Source of the DNA: Oenanthe sinensis
Lineage: Eukaryota > Streptophyta > Magnoliopsida > Apiales > Apiaceae
Reading direction: 5' to 3'
DNA: 64,000 nt
Assembly (NCBI GenBank): GCA_028671895.1
Contig: CM053794.1
Coordinates: forward strand, 22,244,501 to 22,308,500
In this document: one piece after another, positions 24,690 through 39,185 of the stretch
Position numbering within the stretch: position 1 is the first letter of the stretch
Layout: every line of letters begins with the position of its first letter
Program-made: the position numbers and the translations under genes
The notes under the pieces: model-generated
The model's input: only the letters and a program-made list of their open reading frames with translations
What the model was told of the DNA's origin: nothing
The model's database searches: none

Positions 24690-25707
24690 TTATGCCATTG
24701 CAGTGTTCACATAGTCCACGGAAATAACCTCAACATCAGCAGTTATGTTGTGCTTTGCTGCAAATTCAAGCATTTCTTGTGTTTCCTTCAGCCCCCCAAT
24801 ATTACTCCCAGCAAGAATTTTTCTCCCTGTTAAATTTTAGGCACATTTAGTTTTACAACATAATTTCAGTTAAAAATGATTGATGTAACAACATCCTGCG
24901 AATATATTTGTAATTAAATTAGCTAGGTATGTGGGTTGGATACTCACCCCTGAGTAAATTGAACACTGGCACCTCAAGAGGCATTTCAGGTGTACCAACC
25001 ATGACAAGCTTTCCATCAGGCTTTAGTAACCCAAGCAATGGTACCACAGAGTGAGTAGCAGATACAGTATCGATAATACCATCAAGCGAGCTCATTGCAC
25101 CCTAAATTCGATCATTGGTAATTAGCTATATAATTCTTTAAAGCAAATCATTGAAAATTATCTGTATGCTACAATTTAAGAAAATAAATAGATACCTGCA
25201 TTTGTTCAGGGTAACGATTAATCAAAAATGAATCTGCACCGAGTTTTTCTAATGCTTCCTGCTTCTTGTTTTCAGAAGTACTTGTAACTGTAACATGTGC
25301 ACCAAAAGCTTTTGTCATCTTCACAGCTACATGGCCGAGCCCACCTAGGCCTACAACACCAACCTTAGTACCAGGCTTATCAAGTCCAAAGTGTCTGAGG
25401 GGACTATATGTTGTGATTCCAGCACATAGAAGAGGAGCACCAGAATCCAGGGGCAAATTATCTGGCCAACGAACAACAAAGTGCTCATCTGCTATCATCG
25501 ACTCAGAATACCCTCCGTATGTTTTGGTTCCATCAAAATTGGGGACACCATAGGGTCTGTACTTGCTTTGTACAGTGATTTTCCAAATATTTACAACATC
25601 TGGCACATGAACGGCAAGACCTGACCAAGACGCCTACAACTTTCTCACCCACCTTGAATTTTTCTACTTTGCTCCCGATTTCAATTACTTCACCAACAAT
25701 TTCATGT
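24690..25707 (-). pseudogene. Second dehydrogenase paralogue, unit B: truncated and frameshifted
   Basis: Exons 25196-25707, 24948-25101 and 24690-24826 correspond to the unit A pseudogene. The same lesions are present: no exons 1-2, an extra G in the GGG run near 25553-25555, and an early stop after NTAMA in exon 5. The sequence is effectively identical to unit A here, inside the tract where the crossover must lie. Confidence 0.88.
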
Positions 25708-26224
25708 CTGTATCAATTATAATAGGCATCAACTACAATTGGTTCTAGTAAATATGATCATGCCATTTCTCCGGGACTTGTTATAACTCTTGTTCTGCAT
25801 TATATATGTGCTCTCTAGATTAATTGAAATTAATTAAATTTAGGCATCTTCTGAAAAAAAATAAAATTGTACCTAATTGGCATTATAAACACGAAGTATA
25901 CCAAATACAAGAACATGGTTTTAGAAAAATAAAATAAAACATAAGAACATTTAGATCATTATAAAACAAAATAATGAAAAAATTAATGCATTTGAGGTTT
26001 GCATATGTAGAAATTTTTTCCACCAAACCATCGTAGCTACATAAACTCTTGATATAAATAATAATGTCCATGGCAAATACTTCTTTTATCTTCTGGAGGA
26101 CAGATCAAACACTTACACTACTAAACATCTAAATGACATCCAATTGCTTCGATTTGAATTATCTGTAAATAGACATAATATTTAATAAAATTACACTTAT
26201 ACAAGCATTAAGGGTAAAAGTTAA

Positions 26225-26830
26225 TATGGACCCTGATCTCAGTGAGCCTGAGCACCCGCAACGCGAGTCAGTTTCCTCCTCGAGCCACGTGAAATGGGAT
26301 AATTGTGCAAAATGATCCTGGTGGTGTAGCATTGTATGAGATAGGAGAGAAATGGGCGGTCCCTCCATGCCGGGACTGTCCCATTTGATTACTTTGGAAT
26401 ATTTTAATAACAATCACAAGTAACACTGCAGGCTTTACTTTTGCTTTTTCTATTTATTGTTACTAATTGTGCTTCCAACGTTAATATAACGTATACATTT
26501 CAAACATAAACTTTAAAAACGGTAACATTTTTTTCCTATAAATATTGAATTCTCATACCTTATTCATAATCTTTATATTCTCAAAAGAATTTAAATTTTT
26601 CTTTAGCAAAAGATGAATCCAAATAATTCCAACAATCATCCACCTTCAAACTCCTAAAATTCAAATCCTCAATTTCCATACCAATATCTAAATTCCTGTT
26701 TTTCAAACCCACAAAATTATAATTTTAATTCTTAAAATCCGAATTCTTAATACCAATTTCCATATTCTCATAATTCTAAATTTCTATTTTCATGTCCTCA
26801 AAATTTATCAATATTTATATTTATCTATCA
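26225..26830. mobile_element. Truncated PIF/Harbinger relic, unit B
   Basis: Counterpart of 13266-13870: the degenerate MNPNN-type first reading frame start, with no transposase. The preceding 25708-26224 is former intron 2, with nothing else seen. Confidence 0.7.
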
Positions 26831-28184
26831 ACAATTAAGTATTAACAATTGGTTTCAATATTTATCTATTATCTATCAACAGTTAAGGATTTTGTTCACA
26901 AGAAATACTACTGATCATGCACAACTGATAAGTGTTTGTTTACTCTTAATATTATCCCTATATTTTAGTTATTTTGTATTGAATTGGATTTTTATTTAAT
27001 AAATTTTAATGTTTTATTGCAGGATTTAAGGAGTTATAACAAAAGAAGCATTGAAACTTAAAAATGCAAGAGTTGAAGATTTATTTGTAGTAAATTCGAA
27101 TTTCCTGGATAGCTTGTGCAGTCTTCACTGTTTGGGTTATAACTTGAGTTCTAGAAATCCGTTTTAGACGATTCAAGAGCCCACGTAAAGCTTTGGAAAA
27201 GATCTTTAATTCAAAGGTGGCCTTTAAATTTAATTCGAGCCGAATCAGTCAGAATCAGGGTCATCAATGTGCATCTATAAATAATGCTAGGCAGTGTCTT
27301 TGGACAAATGTTGTTTGACAAAAACATTTTATAAATACCATAACAAATAGAAGGGTTTTAATTTATCTATCCACACATTTAACTTAATCGCATAATTACA
27401 AGATTATATAATTCAGTTGTTCAGAATCTTACATCACAATTCAACTAATAGAACACTTTAAAGGGTACTAGATGATGGCCCGTGCCGCACCTATGCTAGC
27501 ATTATATAATATCACAACACACTCTTTTAGGAAAACATTTTTTCAACGTAATTTTTGTATTATACTCTTATATTTAATGTATTATTATATTTTTACAAAT
27601 ATTTCACATTCACATGTAATTATGTAAGTAATTCACCTCCACCCGCCATAAGATTCAGAATTATTTTTAATTATGTTTCTTGTATAAATATTAAAGAAAG
27701 GCGATAATTATTGAAAAATAAAAAATTTATGTAAATAAAAAATATTTTTACATTCTAAAATTATTTCTTATGTATTTTCATTTTTTTAAAATGATAAATT
27801 ATATTATTATTAATAATATTGAGGAGTTTTTTTTTATAATCAAAATAAGACAATCACTGAAAAATACATCACCAATTCAGTTGCACACATATTGATCATA
27901 AATTTATAACAAAAAAATTAAATCTATTATAAAATAAATTATAAAATATATATGTTAAGTATCCCGGGACCTGAACGAGTGAAAGAACTAGTTAAATACT
28001 TTGATCATTAAAGCAGGAATAATGATCGAGCTGCATATTCCTAAAACATTGACGGTTAAACCGTACAAATATTAATTTAATTATTTATATGTATAACGCC
28101 CCAAATTTCAAAAACCAAAATAATAATAACTCATAGAATAAATGTTTTATTATCCAAGTGTTCGGAGACATCATATATATATAT
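26831..28184. other. Right-hand spacer, unit B
   Basis: Counterpart of 13870-15225 and nearly identical to it. No gene is seen. Confidence 0.6.
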
Positions 28185-28862
28185 AGGGTCCTGCTCAAAT
28201 AGAAAATAACTTAGAATAGAAAATAGAAAATAAGATCTACACCACATATTCAATCTAATCTAATGGCAAGGGGGAGCATCCACACACAAATGAAATACAC
28301 CCTCATACACCCAATCCCACATAATCCCTCCGTTTTTAATTTGATTTTTCCCGTTAATTAGTGAAGTTTTTTTCAAATCTAACTTCACCACATTTTTCTC
28401 CATCTCCCAACAATCAGTTTGCATACCATATGTGATATATTCCGGTGACTTTTATTTTTTCGGCGATTTCCATTTTTTTTGTGAATCCGGGATATATAAT
28501 TTAGTGATTTCTGTAATACAAATTAGTGATTTCTATAATACAAATTAGTGGTTTCTGTTATATAATTTAGTGATTGAAGTTTGAATCTGATAAGTGACGA
28601 ATTTATTTTAATTATAAATTATATTTGCCGAAATATAGCACATATGGTATGAAAACTGATTGTTGGGAGATGAAAAAAAATGCGGTGAAGTTAGATTTGA
28701 AAAAAACTTTGTCAATTGACGGGAAAAATCAAATTAAAAACGGAGGAGAATAAATGAGATTGTGTGTGTGAGGGTGTATATAATTTATGTGTGGGTGCGG
28801 CAGGTATAATGATAAGGTTTTCTATTTCTCATTTAAGTTATTTTCTATTTGAATAGGACTCT
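28185..28862. mobile_element. TA-microsatellite-seeking transposon, unit B
   Basis: Same insertion as 15226-15903, with AGGGTCCTGCTC and AGAGTCCTATTC inverted ends between TA runs. Confidence 0.75.
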
Positions 28863-28872
28863 ATATATATAT

Positions 28873-29398
28873 AGGCAAATGCTCAAATAAAAACAAAGTG
28901 AAATCTAGAAACTAGAAACTAATCTAAGCCATATATTTAATCTAATCTAATGGCCCCTAGAGGGCACCTCACACAATTAAAATACACCCTCTCATATACA
29001 ATATTATCTAATCCCCTCCGTTTTTAGTTTAAATTTTCCCGCCAATTGGTGAATCTTTTTTTAAATCTAACTTCACCACATTTTTTCTTATCTCCCAACG
29101 ATCAGTTTACATACATATTGATCATAAATTTATAACAAAAAATTTAAATCTATTATAAAATAAATTATAATATATATATGTTAAGTATCTCGGGCCCTGC
29201 ACGAGTGAAAGAACTAGCTAAATACTTTGATCATTAAAGCAGGAATAATGATCGAGCTGCATATTCCTAAAACACTGATGGTTAAACCATACAAAAATTA
29301 ATTTAATTATTTATATGTATGACGCCCCAAATTTCAAAAATCAAAATAATAATAGCTCATAGAATAAATGTTTTATTATCCAAGTGTTCGGAGACATC

Positions 29399-29440
<42 letters not shown>

Positions 29441-29900
29441 TTCAGTCGGTTAGATGATGAATTTTATTAAATGAAATAAACTGTTCCGATTAAAATTGTA
29501 TTTTAATACACTTCATTTATAAATTATTTTCCCCACTAAAAAAACAGTTAACACAAAAAAAAGACCAAAGTTAAGTATACCTCAAAAGGCCAAAGTTAAA
29601 TTGTATATGCCCGTACTTTTAGCCGCATGATTTTTATTTGAGTTTTTTCACATATCGTAAAGAGTTGATTATATAATTAAAAATATTATTTGTAAATTTT
29701 TTATTTCGTAAATTAAAATATTGATAAATACTTTTATTCATAATTTTATTAATGAAACATTTTATTCAAGATATTATAGTTGAATTATTTGCATGCCTAT
29801 TATTTATTTAAAATAATTGTTAATCAGATAAACCGAACCTATAATTAACCTTTTATTTGTTTTTTTAATGATCTATATCACTATCCAAGTTTAATTTCAT
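28873..29900. repeat. Truncated TA-seeking element plus duplicated spacer, unit B
   Basis: 28873-29113 is the truncated element. 29114 to about 29397 repeats the segment ending at 28184. (TA)n lies at 29400-29438. The remainder is spacer without genes. Confidence 0.6.
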
Positions 29901-30440
29901 TGATGTTTTTGGAAGATTTGTTCAGACGTTTCAGAGTTTCAAGTGTCGGACTGCACAGGTGTTGATTTGGAAGGGCTCTGCAATAAGTTTTATTTATATA
30001 CGAGCTTATCTGCAGAAAATTTTCAGAGTTTTAAGAGCCAGACCTGTTCGTTTTGTTCTTGCGACCAAAAAATTGAAATGTTCGCAGACAGGCTTTGGAG
30101 CAGATGGAGTTGTGTTGGCCGGGATGCTAGAGCTGTAGTTTCTTTAATTTTGTGGAGGGTTACAAACGGGGTGCAGGATCCTGATGTAAATCGTTTTTTG
30201 GTTCAAGCTTCCAAAAACTGCAGCTGGATCCTGGATTCTTCTCCCAGTTTTGCAGGGAAGCTCAGTTGGTCTGGCGTTATGCAGGTGTGTTTGGCAGGAT
30301 GGCTGCAGATGATGGTTTTGGTTTTTCTCGTGGAGTATGTTCCATGGGTTTCTTGTTTTTGTTTCTCGAGTGCTCTCTTGTACATATTTTTTATTAATAT
30401 ATCTTGTTGAGGTGCCGTCCTCATTTACCCAAAAAAAAAA
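29901..30440 (+). mobile_element. Probable 5'-truncated LINE tail with poly(A), unit B
   Basis: Same block as 16940-17479. The A run is at 30431-30440. The following 30441-30859 is spacer. ATTTT at 30470-30474 is an unoccupied LTR-element target. Confidence 0.5.
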
Positions 30441-30859
30441 TTCATCTAAAACTTCATTTACACTTTTATATTTTGATGGTAGATTACTCCCTTGTCCCAA
30501 ATTAACTGTCTTGTTTGATTTTTTTGTGGTCAATTTGATTCAACTTTGATTGAAAATTAAAAATTATTTCTTTTATAATTTCAAAAAACTGAAACGTATA
30601 TTTTAAAAGAAATTAGATATATTTTTCGATGATACATTTTTTATATTTTTTTTAATTATATGCTATACGAGTAAAATCAGCTGGAGCTATGAAGTGCTGT
30701 TTCATACTTTATTTATTGAAAGCTATATTGTTCATATAATTTGCAGAAATAACAAAATACAAAGCATAGCCACCACAATTTACAGAACCAATGTCTGTAA
30801 ACATAGATATCTAACCAAAGAAAATGCACTTAGAACAACAATAAAACTCTGCCCAAACT

Positions 30860-32822
30860 TCACTCAGTATTCAACGTATTTGCAACGTCGATGACAAACC
30901 TGTATCGAACATCAGACTTCACGAGTCTCTCCATCGCAGTGTTCACATAGTCGATTGGAATAACTTCAACATCAGCTGTTATGTTGTGCTTCGCAGCAAA
31001 ATCAAGCATTTCTTGTGTTTCTTTCAGTCCACCGATATTACTTCCAGCAAGAATCTTTCTCCCTGACACATGTTAATTGCATTTTTAGTACTGTATGGAC
31101 TAATTGCATTTTGCAAAATTACTGATGAATAACACAGTTGAGTTAAATGCTCACCCATAAGCAAAGGGAACACTGGCACCTCAAGAGGCTTTTCCGGTCC
31201 ACCAACAGTGACGAGCTTTCCATTAGGCTTTAATAACCCAAGCAATGGACCAATAGGGTGATTAGCAGATACAGTATCAATAATACCATCAAGTGAGTTC
31301 ATTGCGCCCTAAATGAATACGAAGAACGATAATTAGTAATTAAATACTTGAAGCAGATCTTACACAAAAAATTGAACTCGAATGCTAATTCCAAATCTTA
31401 GCAGACACCTGCAATTGTTCTGGGTCACGACTTATCAGAAATGAATCTGCCCCGAGATTTTCCAATGCTTCCTTCTTTTTGCTTTCGGAAGTACTTATAA
31501 CTGTAACATGTGCACCAAAAGCTTTTGCGAACTTGACAGCTACATGGCCGAGGCCACCTAAGCCCACAACACCGACCTTGGTACCAGGCTTGTCAAGTGC
31601 AAAGTATTTCAGGGGACTATAAGTTGTGATCCCAGCACATAAAAGAGGAGCACCAGAATCAAGCGGCAAATTCTCTGGCCAACGAACAACGAAGTGCTCA
31701 TCCACAACCATTGACTCAGAATACCCTCCGTATGTAGTGGTTCCATCAAAATATGATCCACCATAAGTCCATATTTGCTTTGCACAGTGATTCTCCATAT
31801 CGTCGCTGCAACTATCACACGAACCACAGGAGCCGACTAAGCACCCTATTCCAACATTATCTCCAACCTTGACTTTTTCCACTTTGCTCCCAACTCCAGT
31901 TACCACACCAACAATTTCGTGTCTGTATACATAATATTAGTTATCAATTATCATCGATTCAAGTAAATAAGATCATGTCCTTTCCAGAATTATTATCTAT
32001 TTCTCAATTGTCCTGATTAGAGCATTAAGAAGGACCTGCGCCTAAAGTTTCTTCAGTACTACTTATTTTATTCATCAGACCCCAAAATAATTATACACAA
32101 ACAAATAGCATATGAGTACGATAAATTATGTATAACCACAGGCCGATCTTTAATTAGGCTGCAGGGGCCATGGCCCCGGTCAAAGAAAATGAGTTATATA
32201 TTATAGGAAACACAATTAATAAAATAGGAAACACTTTTGAAACCGACATATTGTTCATCACATCGTCCTAAGATTATTTATTATCTTTATAATCATCTTA
32301 TTCTCCGCCAACATGCATAAAACAAGATATTATTTAAAGATATAAAATACATAAACAAACGCACATGTTATCTTGTTTAAAAAATCGAAAAATATAAACA
32401 GGGAGAGGTACGTACCCTGGAACAACAGGATACTTGGTGAATCCCCATTCATTCTTGACGGTGTGAAGATCAGAATGACATATTCCACAATACAACACTT
32501 TCAACCTCACATCTTTATCACCTGTTGCCCTGCACCACCCATAACAACATTAATAAATAAAAAGATTTTCTTGATCCAAATGACCCATAATAACGGTATA
32601 AATTATAAACCGACAAGGAAAATCGAACCTATGACCTGTTGTACCGTTAGAATATAATATATGAATATACGATCCTGATAAGTCGGTATCCTAAGAGGTT
32701 ATAAAATTAAAATTGACTATGTACCTTCTTGAAAACTTAAAAGGAGAAAGAACTCCAGTTGTGTCACTAGCAGCCCAGCCAAAAGCCCTGACAGGGTGTT
32801 CAGTTTCTGATGATTTTGCCAT
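30860..32822 (-). CDS. MTD: Mannitol dehydrogenase-like / CAD-like alcohol dehydrogenase, copy C
   Basis: Exons 32725-32822, 32416-32529, 31409-31922, 31155-31308 and 30860-31062 (minus) give 360 residues, identical to copy B in protein and, as far as compared, in DNA including introns. All catalytic and structural zinc ligands and the GLGGLG loop are intact. The near-perfect identity with copy B implies very recent duplication or ongoing homogenisation. Confidence 0.88.
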
Positions 32823-32908
32823 TTAAACAACTTTTCGAGATGGTAAAATGAAAAACAAGAGACTAGAGAAATGAGTGTTTGTGCTAACAAAAAGAGAGGT
32901 TGAGTGGG

Positions 32909-32918
32909 TATATATATA
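32909..32918 (-). promoter_or_regulatory. Candidate TATA box of gene C
   Basis: TATATATATA about 90 bp upstream of the ATG at 32822. Confidence 0.5.
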
Positions 32919-33073
32919 GTAATGCGAAGTTATGAAAATGAATATTATTGTACTCGAAACTTCGAGAGTGACGCAGGCGGTGATGCATATCCTAGGACAG
33001 GCAAAACCTGACTTGACTTCCTAACTTCTCAAATAAAACTTGAATTCTATACTACATTCCACTTTTTTTTATA

Positions 33074-33226
33074 CTCCCTCCCGTTACTATTTTTTACTCT
33101 TAAAAATAGTTGCATGCATAAGTTATTTTTTCAATTTAATCAAAATATAATATTAAAATTTTATTAAAAAAAAATAAATAATAAAGATAATTTATTAAGC
33201 GATATTTATTTTTAAGAATAGAGGAG
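33074..33226. mobile_element. Stowaway-like MITE upstream of gene C
   Basis: Same insertion as at 7152-7304 and 20113-20265. Confidence 0.55.
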
Positions 33227-36104
33227 TACTACGTTATTTTAACATATGTTTTGTAAATACTTGTACTTTTAATAGATTTTGAACGTTGGACCTGCCGTTT
33301 TCTGATATATACTCCTGTTTATTTTGTTGAGTGTCCTGTGCATAAGAGTTAAGACAAGAGATGCACTGAAAATTTATAGGGCCGGATTTTGATTCGATTT
33401 GAAAGTTTTAAATTTTTTAATTAAAATTTGGTCCGATTTTTAATTTTTATCAGGTTGGATTGAGGTTGAAGGAATATTTGGTTCCTTTAAGATCTTATAA
33501 ATGGGATATATCGGATTTTTATTTGAACCTAATTAGATTTTATAAATATTAGTAATATAAATTCAATAAAATTATATATACATTAAATGATACGTAATTC
33601 ATTAATATAAATGATAGTCATTGTCCATTCCTTTGATTTTTTTGTTTTAAAATTAATATTTTATTTGTCCACTTAATATATATCTTATTCATAATATATA
33701 TATATATATAATTGTAAATTAATTGTTTTTAATTATTAATTCATAAATATATATGTGTGTAAATTTGCGCTACCTGTAAATATATACATACATATAAATA
33801 TACAAATGTGTATATATATATATAACTCGACTTGAATGATGCATGTATATTTTAAATTTATTTATATATAATTTAAATATTTTAAAATAAAATTTATATT
33901 TAATTCATTATTATATATTTACATTATTTTAATTTTTATTTTCATGTCACAAATACGATGATTTTGAAATTTTGATTTTAATTACAGATTAAATTTAATA
34001 TTATATAATAAAAATCTGAAAATGGTTCAATTTTACTTTGATTCAATTTGTTCACGAATAAACTTTTGTTCGACTCGTTTATTATTAAGTCGAGTTTAAA
34101 CATCAGTTTTTTATTCGATTAGAAAATTTGGCTCGATTCGATTCGTTTAAAAAATTTAAGACTCGGCTTGAGTAAAATTCGATTAGAGTCCGTATATTTA
34201 TAGCCCTATACTCCTAAAAAATATTTATCAATTTGATACTGTAGTGAATTTTTGTAAATAATTTCAAATATATAAATACAATGAATAAATAGATTTTCAT
34301 AAATACAAAAATTGTGTATTACTCTATCAATTTATCATCAATTCCATCAATTTTTGATGAAATGAATAATGAATTAATATATTTTGATTTTAATAAATCA
34401 ATAAAGAATTGCTACATTGTTAAATTGCAATATTTTCTTTTCAATGGTTCATACTCTTAGGGCATCTAATAAACTCTTAATTTGTTTTCCAAAAATATTA
34501 TAAATAATACGATTCCTACTAATTTAAGGCATTTGTTAGCGGTTTTACAACTTATACGCAAATGCATGTATTTCAACAAGTAGTATATAATTCATTCCCA
34601 CAATGACTAACTTTAAGTTGCTAACTACCACACAACATTGTTCAATTAATTCAAATCAAATAATGATTGATTTAAAAGAAAAATTGTTATCCCTAAAAAG
34701 AAACTAACACAAATAAAATTACCAAGATTAATAAAACTAGACCTTCAACTTCATCTAATGTTCTTTAATAAGTACATTCGCATCTCTACTCTAGTTCTTC
34801 AATTGCTAATATAAGGTTTTTAAGTACTCATGAGAACCTTCTGAATCTCAAGTGCTTCTATTTCAACAATTAACCTCCATATTCCTATGTAGAATTTAAA
34901 TTATTGAACAACATTAAACATAATCTTAATCGGACTACTTAAGGTATTCAGGTATATTCATATCCTAAACAAAAATTAACATATTGTTAATCTCAAGCTA
35001 TAGTAAAAGGGTCTCAATTTATGATACTCTTCCAAGCCAACCTAAACAACCAATTCAATTTCAAGATTGATCATTCCTTGAAAAGCATTAAGAATAAATT
35101 TCTATGAGCAATTGTAATCACACCAAAATAGAGAATTAAAGAATACTTATATATAAACATAAGAATCCATTAAAAGACTAGAAAGAGATTTAGTTCAACA
35201 TCACAAAAGAGTGTAAAGAATACAAGAATGAAGACATGATAACAAGTTTACAATAAAGAAAAGTGAAGAAGAGAAGATAAAACTCTAGAATTATTCTTCT
35301 CCCTTGAATCTTCTTCCTTGTTCTTGCGTGTAACTGTCAGGGCTAGGGCTTCCTTCCGTGTATCATTTTTCTCCAAAGTCACGTTCTTTTTCTCTGTCTA
35401 CTGAATATCTATCATAAAATCTGATATCTTTCCTATATAAAAGTTTTTTTTTCTCTCTCTACTGAATATCTATCATAAAATCTGATATCTTTCCTATATA
35501 AAAGTGTATTAGTATTATTTAATAATAATACAATAGGAGTTTCCTAATTAGAATAGGATTTCAAAGAAGGAAATTCGAGTTGTCTGTTTATGGCACTTTT
35601 TTGGGCAGTTTGGGAGTTCAATAAAATCTGAAATTATACTTGAATTAAAGATCTTCTCGCAAGCTTTCCAATGACATCTGCGCAGCTTGACCCCAAAATC
35701 CGAATTTAGCTAGAATTAACTTCAAATTGTGCAACTTTTCCTCCAATTCTTCTATTATAAGAATTCTCAATCTCCTACAAGAAAATATAAAATTAAATTA
35801 AATAAAACTTCAATTTCATGTAAAAATAAATAAAAATGCAAGGAAAATATAATCATATAGATCACACATCAGCATTATATTATATGTCAGTTTTTCCAAC
35901 ACTTTTTATATTTTCTCTTTATTATTATTCCAATATTAAAAAAAAATGACGAAAAGTGATGGAAATCAAGATTAAAAAAACGAGACATGAATATTTTGTT
36001 TTGAAAACAAAATTTGTGTGAAAATAAGATGAGAAATAAGTCAAAGTTTTTTAAAAATAAGGAAAGAAATTTATGTGCCATATCAATTCATTATTTATTT
36101 TATA
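33227..36104. other. Transposon-derived spacer, unit C
   Basis: Counterpart of 20266-23143. No gene is supported. Confidence 0.45.
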
Positions 36105-37330
36105 TGTGTTTGGTTGGGATGAATAAATATGAAAGGAATTTAATGAGATTTGAAGTATATTACGGGTAAAAATTCAAAAATCTCATTTCTTCCTTATTTT
36201 ATTCATAACAATTTAAAGTAAAAAAAAAAGTCTCCATAATTTGAGATAGAATGACCCATTCTATCTCATAACTCATTTTCTATTCTCCCTCATATTCATT
36301 TTCTTTCATCATAAAAATTTTACTCTCATTCATTTTTATTTCATATCCTCCGAGGGGCGGACCTGGGGCTGGGCTAAGGTTGGCTCCAGCCCAGGTCAAA
36401 ATCTGGCAGTCCATGTAATAATATATAGGCTACAGTTAAATCTAGCCCCAGTGAAATAGTTGCAACCCCGTTAATAAATGCTTCTCCTGCCTCCATTACG
36501 CAATAGTTATGCGGATTTAGCTGTTGAATATTTACCCAAGATCAATGATTATATTATGAAATTATAAAATCTGAGATTTATTATGGGAATAAATTAGGAA
36601 TATATTCGATTATGATTCTGAGAAGGCCGAGGCAGCTAGAAATCAGTATTATTATTATAAGTTATGACAAATATTAACTCTTCTAAGATGGAGATTGAAT
36701 TTTTTTCAAAAAAAAGGAGATTGAGATTGAAATTAAAAAAAAGTTATTTATATTATTATTAATATTTTATAATTTTCATTCATATTTCTATATTTGTTTA
36801 ATTAGATAATATGACAAATTTAAATGAGTTTAGTAAAAAAATCAAAGCGAGTATTATTTTCAGACAGAGGGGGTATTATATTATTATTAATTTAAATATT
36901 TTTTGTATATTTATTTTTATACATTTTGCACCGATTAAATATTAACCTTTTTGTTTATGTCGATTAATTTATAGGAGGCTTACGAAATTTTACATGTTGG
37001 CCAATAATCTAGTTTTGCAGAATGATTTTCATATTAAGTAAATAAACTAGTTTCACCGTGAGCTTGCATTTTAAGTAAATTATTATATTTATACTTTAAA
37101 TTTTTATCTAATTAAATTTCTCCGAGCTTTCATTTGGTTGAAATTCTGATTTTGATTTACATTTTAAACTTATTTTCCTCATTTATTTCTTTGTATTGAA
37201 TTTGCGGAAAGAAAATTTTTACTGCAGCCCCGGTGGATTTAAAATCCTGGATCCGCCCCTGTATCCACCCTTCCAACCCGATTATTTTCACTTATTTCAA
37301 CCTATTTCATTTTATCTCCAACCAAACACA
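36105..37330. mobile_element. Fold-back MITE interrupted by hAT, unit C
   Basis: Same structure as 10183-11410 and 23144-24369. Confidence 0.7.
36352..37261. mobile_element. hAT-type non-autonomous transposon, unit C
   Basis: Counterpart of 23391-24300, with target copies TATCCTCC and TATCCACC. Confidence 0.8.
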
Positions 37331-37650
37331 ACAGTTCCTGGAAAAATTGATTAATATTGAATGATTTATGCTGTCGAAATTAACTCTTTTATTTTTTTCA
37401 AAATATAGGCATACAAAAAAGTGACGGGGATATCAACATACAAGAATGGCATTCATATTCATATAAAATAATAATACGAGGGAATCACAGAAATATGTTG
37501 GTAGTTGGGGGTACAGATAAGGGAATTGAGAGAAGGCATCTTTTTTGGATGGGAGAAAGTAGTCATGGTCCGATATGATTCTGTATGAGCTATTCTGAGA
37601 ATACAGCAGCTAACAGGACTGAACCTTGTACTAAACAAAAACAATGTGCA

Positions 37651-38668
37651 TTATGCCATTGCAGTGTTCACATAGTCCACGGAAATAACCTCAACATCAG
37701 CAGTTATGTTGTGCTTTGCTGCAAATTCAAGCATTTCTTGTGTTTCCTTCAGCCCCCCAATATTACTCCCAGCAAGAATTTTTCTCCCTGTTAAATTTTA
37801 GGCACATTTAGTTTTACAACATAATTTCAGTTAAAAATGATTGATGTAACAACATCCTGCGAATATATTTGTAATTAAATTAGCTAGGTATGTGGGTTGG
37901 ATACTCACCCCTGAGTAAATTGAACACTGGCACCTCAAGAGGCATTTCAGGTGTACCAACCATGACAAGCTTTCCATCAGGCTTTAGTAACCCAAGCAAT
38001 GGTACCACAGAGTGAGTAGCAGATACAGTATCGATAATACCATCAAGCGAGCTCATTGCACCCTAAATTCGATCATTGGTAATTAGCTATATAATTCTTT
38101 AAAGCAAATCATTGAAAATTATCTGTATGCTACAATTTAAGAAAATAAATAGATACCTGCATTTGTTCAGGGTAACGATTAATCAAAAATGAATCTGCAC
38201 AGAGTTTTTCTAATGCTTCCTGCTTCTTGTTTTCAGAAGTACTTGTAACTGTAACATGTGCACCAAAAGCTTTTGTCATCTTCACAGCTACATGGCCGAG
38301 CCCACCTAGGCCTACAACACCAACCTTAGTACCAGGCTTATCAAGTCCAAAGTGTCTGAGGGGACTATATGTTGTGATTCCAGCACATAGAAGAGGAGCA
38401 CCAGAATCCAGGGGCAAATTATCTGGCCAACGAACAACAAAGTGCTCATCTGCTATCATCGACTCAGAATACCCTCCGTATGTTTTGGTTCCATCAAAAT
38501 TGGGGACACCATAGGGTCTGTACTTGCTTTGTACAGTGATTTTCCAAATATTTACAACATCTGGCACATGAACGGCAAGACCTGACCAAGACGCCTACAA
38601 CTTTCTCACCCACCTTGAATTTTTCTACTTTGCTCCCGATTTCAATTACTTCACCAACAATTTCATGT
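37651..38668 (-). pseudogene. Second dehydrogenase paralogue, unit C: truncated and frameshifted
   Basis: Exons 38157-38668, 37909-38062 and 37651-37787. It has the same lesions as units A and B. One private substitution changes Gly to Cys in the LGADSF stretch (about 38200). Confidence 0.88.
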
Positions 38669-39185
38669 CTGTATCAATTATAATAGGCATCAACTACAAT
38701 TGGTTCTAGTAAATATGATCATGCCATTTCTCCGGGACTTGTTATAACTCTTGTTCTGCATTATATATGTGCTCTCTAGATTAATTGAAATTAATTAAAT
38801 TTAGGCATCTTCTGAAAAAAAATAAAATTGTACCTAATTGGCATTATAAACACGAAGTATACCAAATACAAGAACATGGTTTTAGAAAAATAAAATAAAA
38901 CATAAGAACATTTAGATCATTATAAAACAAAATAATGAAAAAATTAATGCATTTGAGGTTTGCATATGTAGAAATTTTTTCCACCAAACCATCGTAGCTA
39001 CATAAACTCTTGATATAAATAATAATGTCCATGGCAAATACTTCTTTTATCTTCTGGAGGACAGATCAAACACTTACACTACTAAACATCTAAATGACAT
39101 CCAATTGCTTCGATTTGAATTATCTGTAAATAGACATAATATTTAATAAAATTACACTTATACAAGCATTAAGGGTAAAAGTTAA

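Larger units (their letters stand above)
17899..30859. repeat. Tandem array unit B (12,961 bp), hybrid unit
   Basis: Same element order as unit A. From 17899 to about 24410 it agrees with unit C against A at every difference I compared except private changes. From about 27830 it agrees with A against C. Between those points all three are almost identical. Confidence 0.92.
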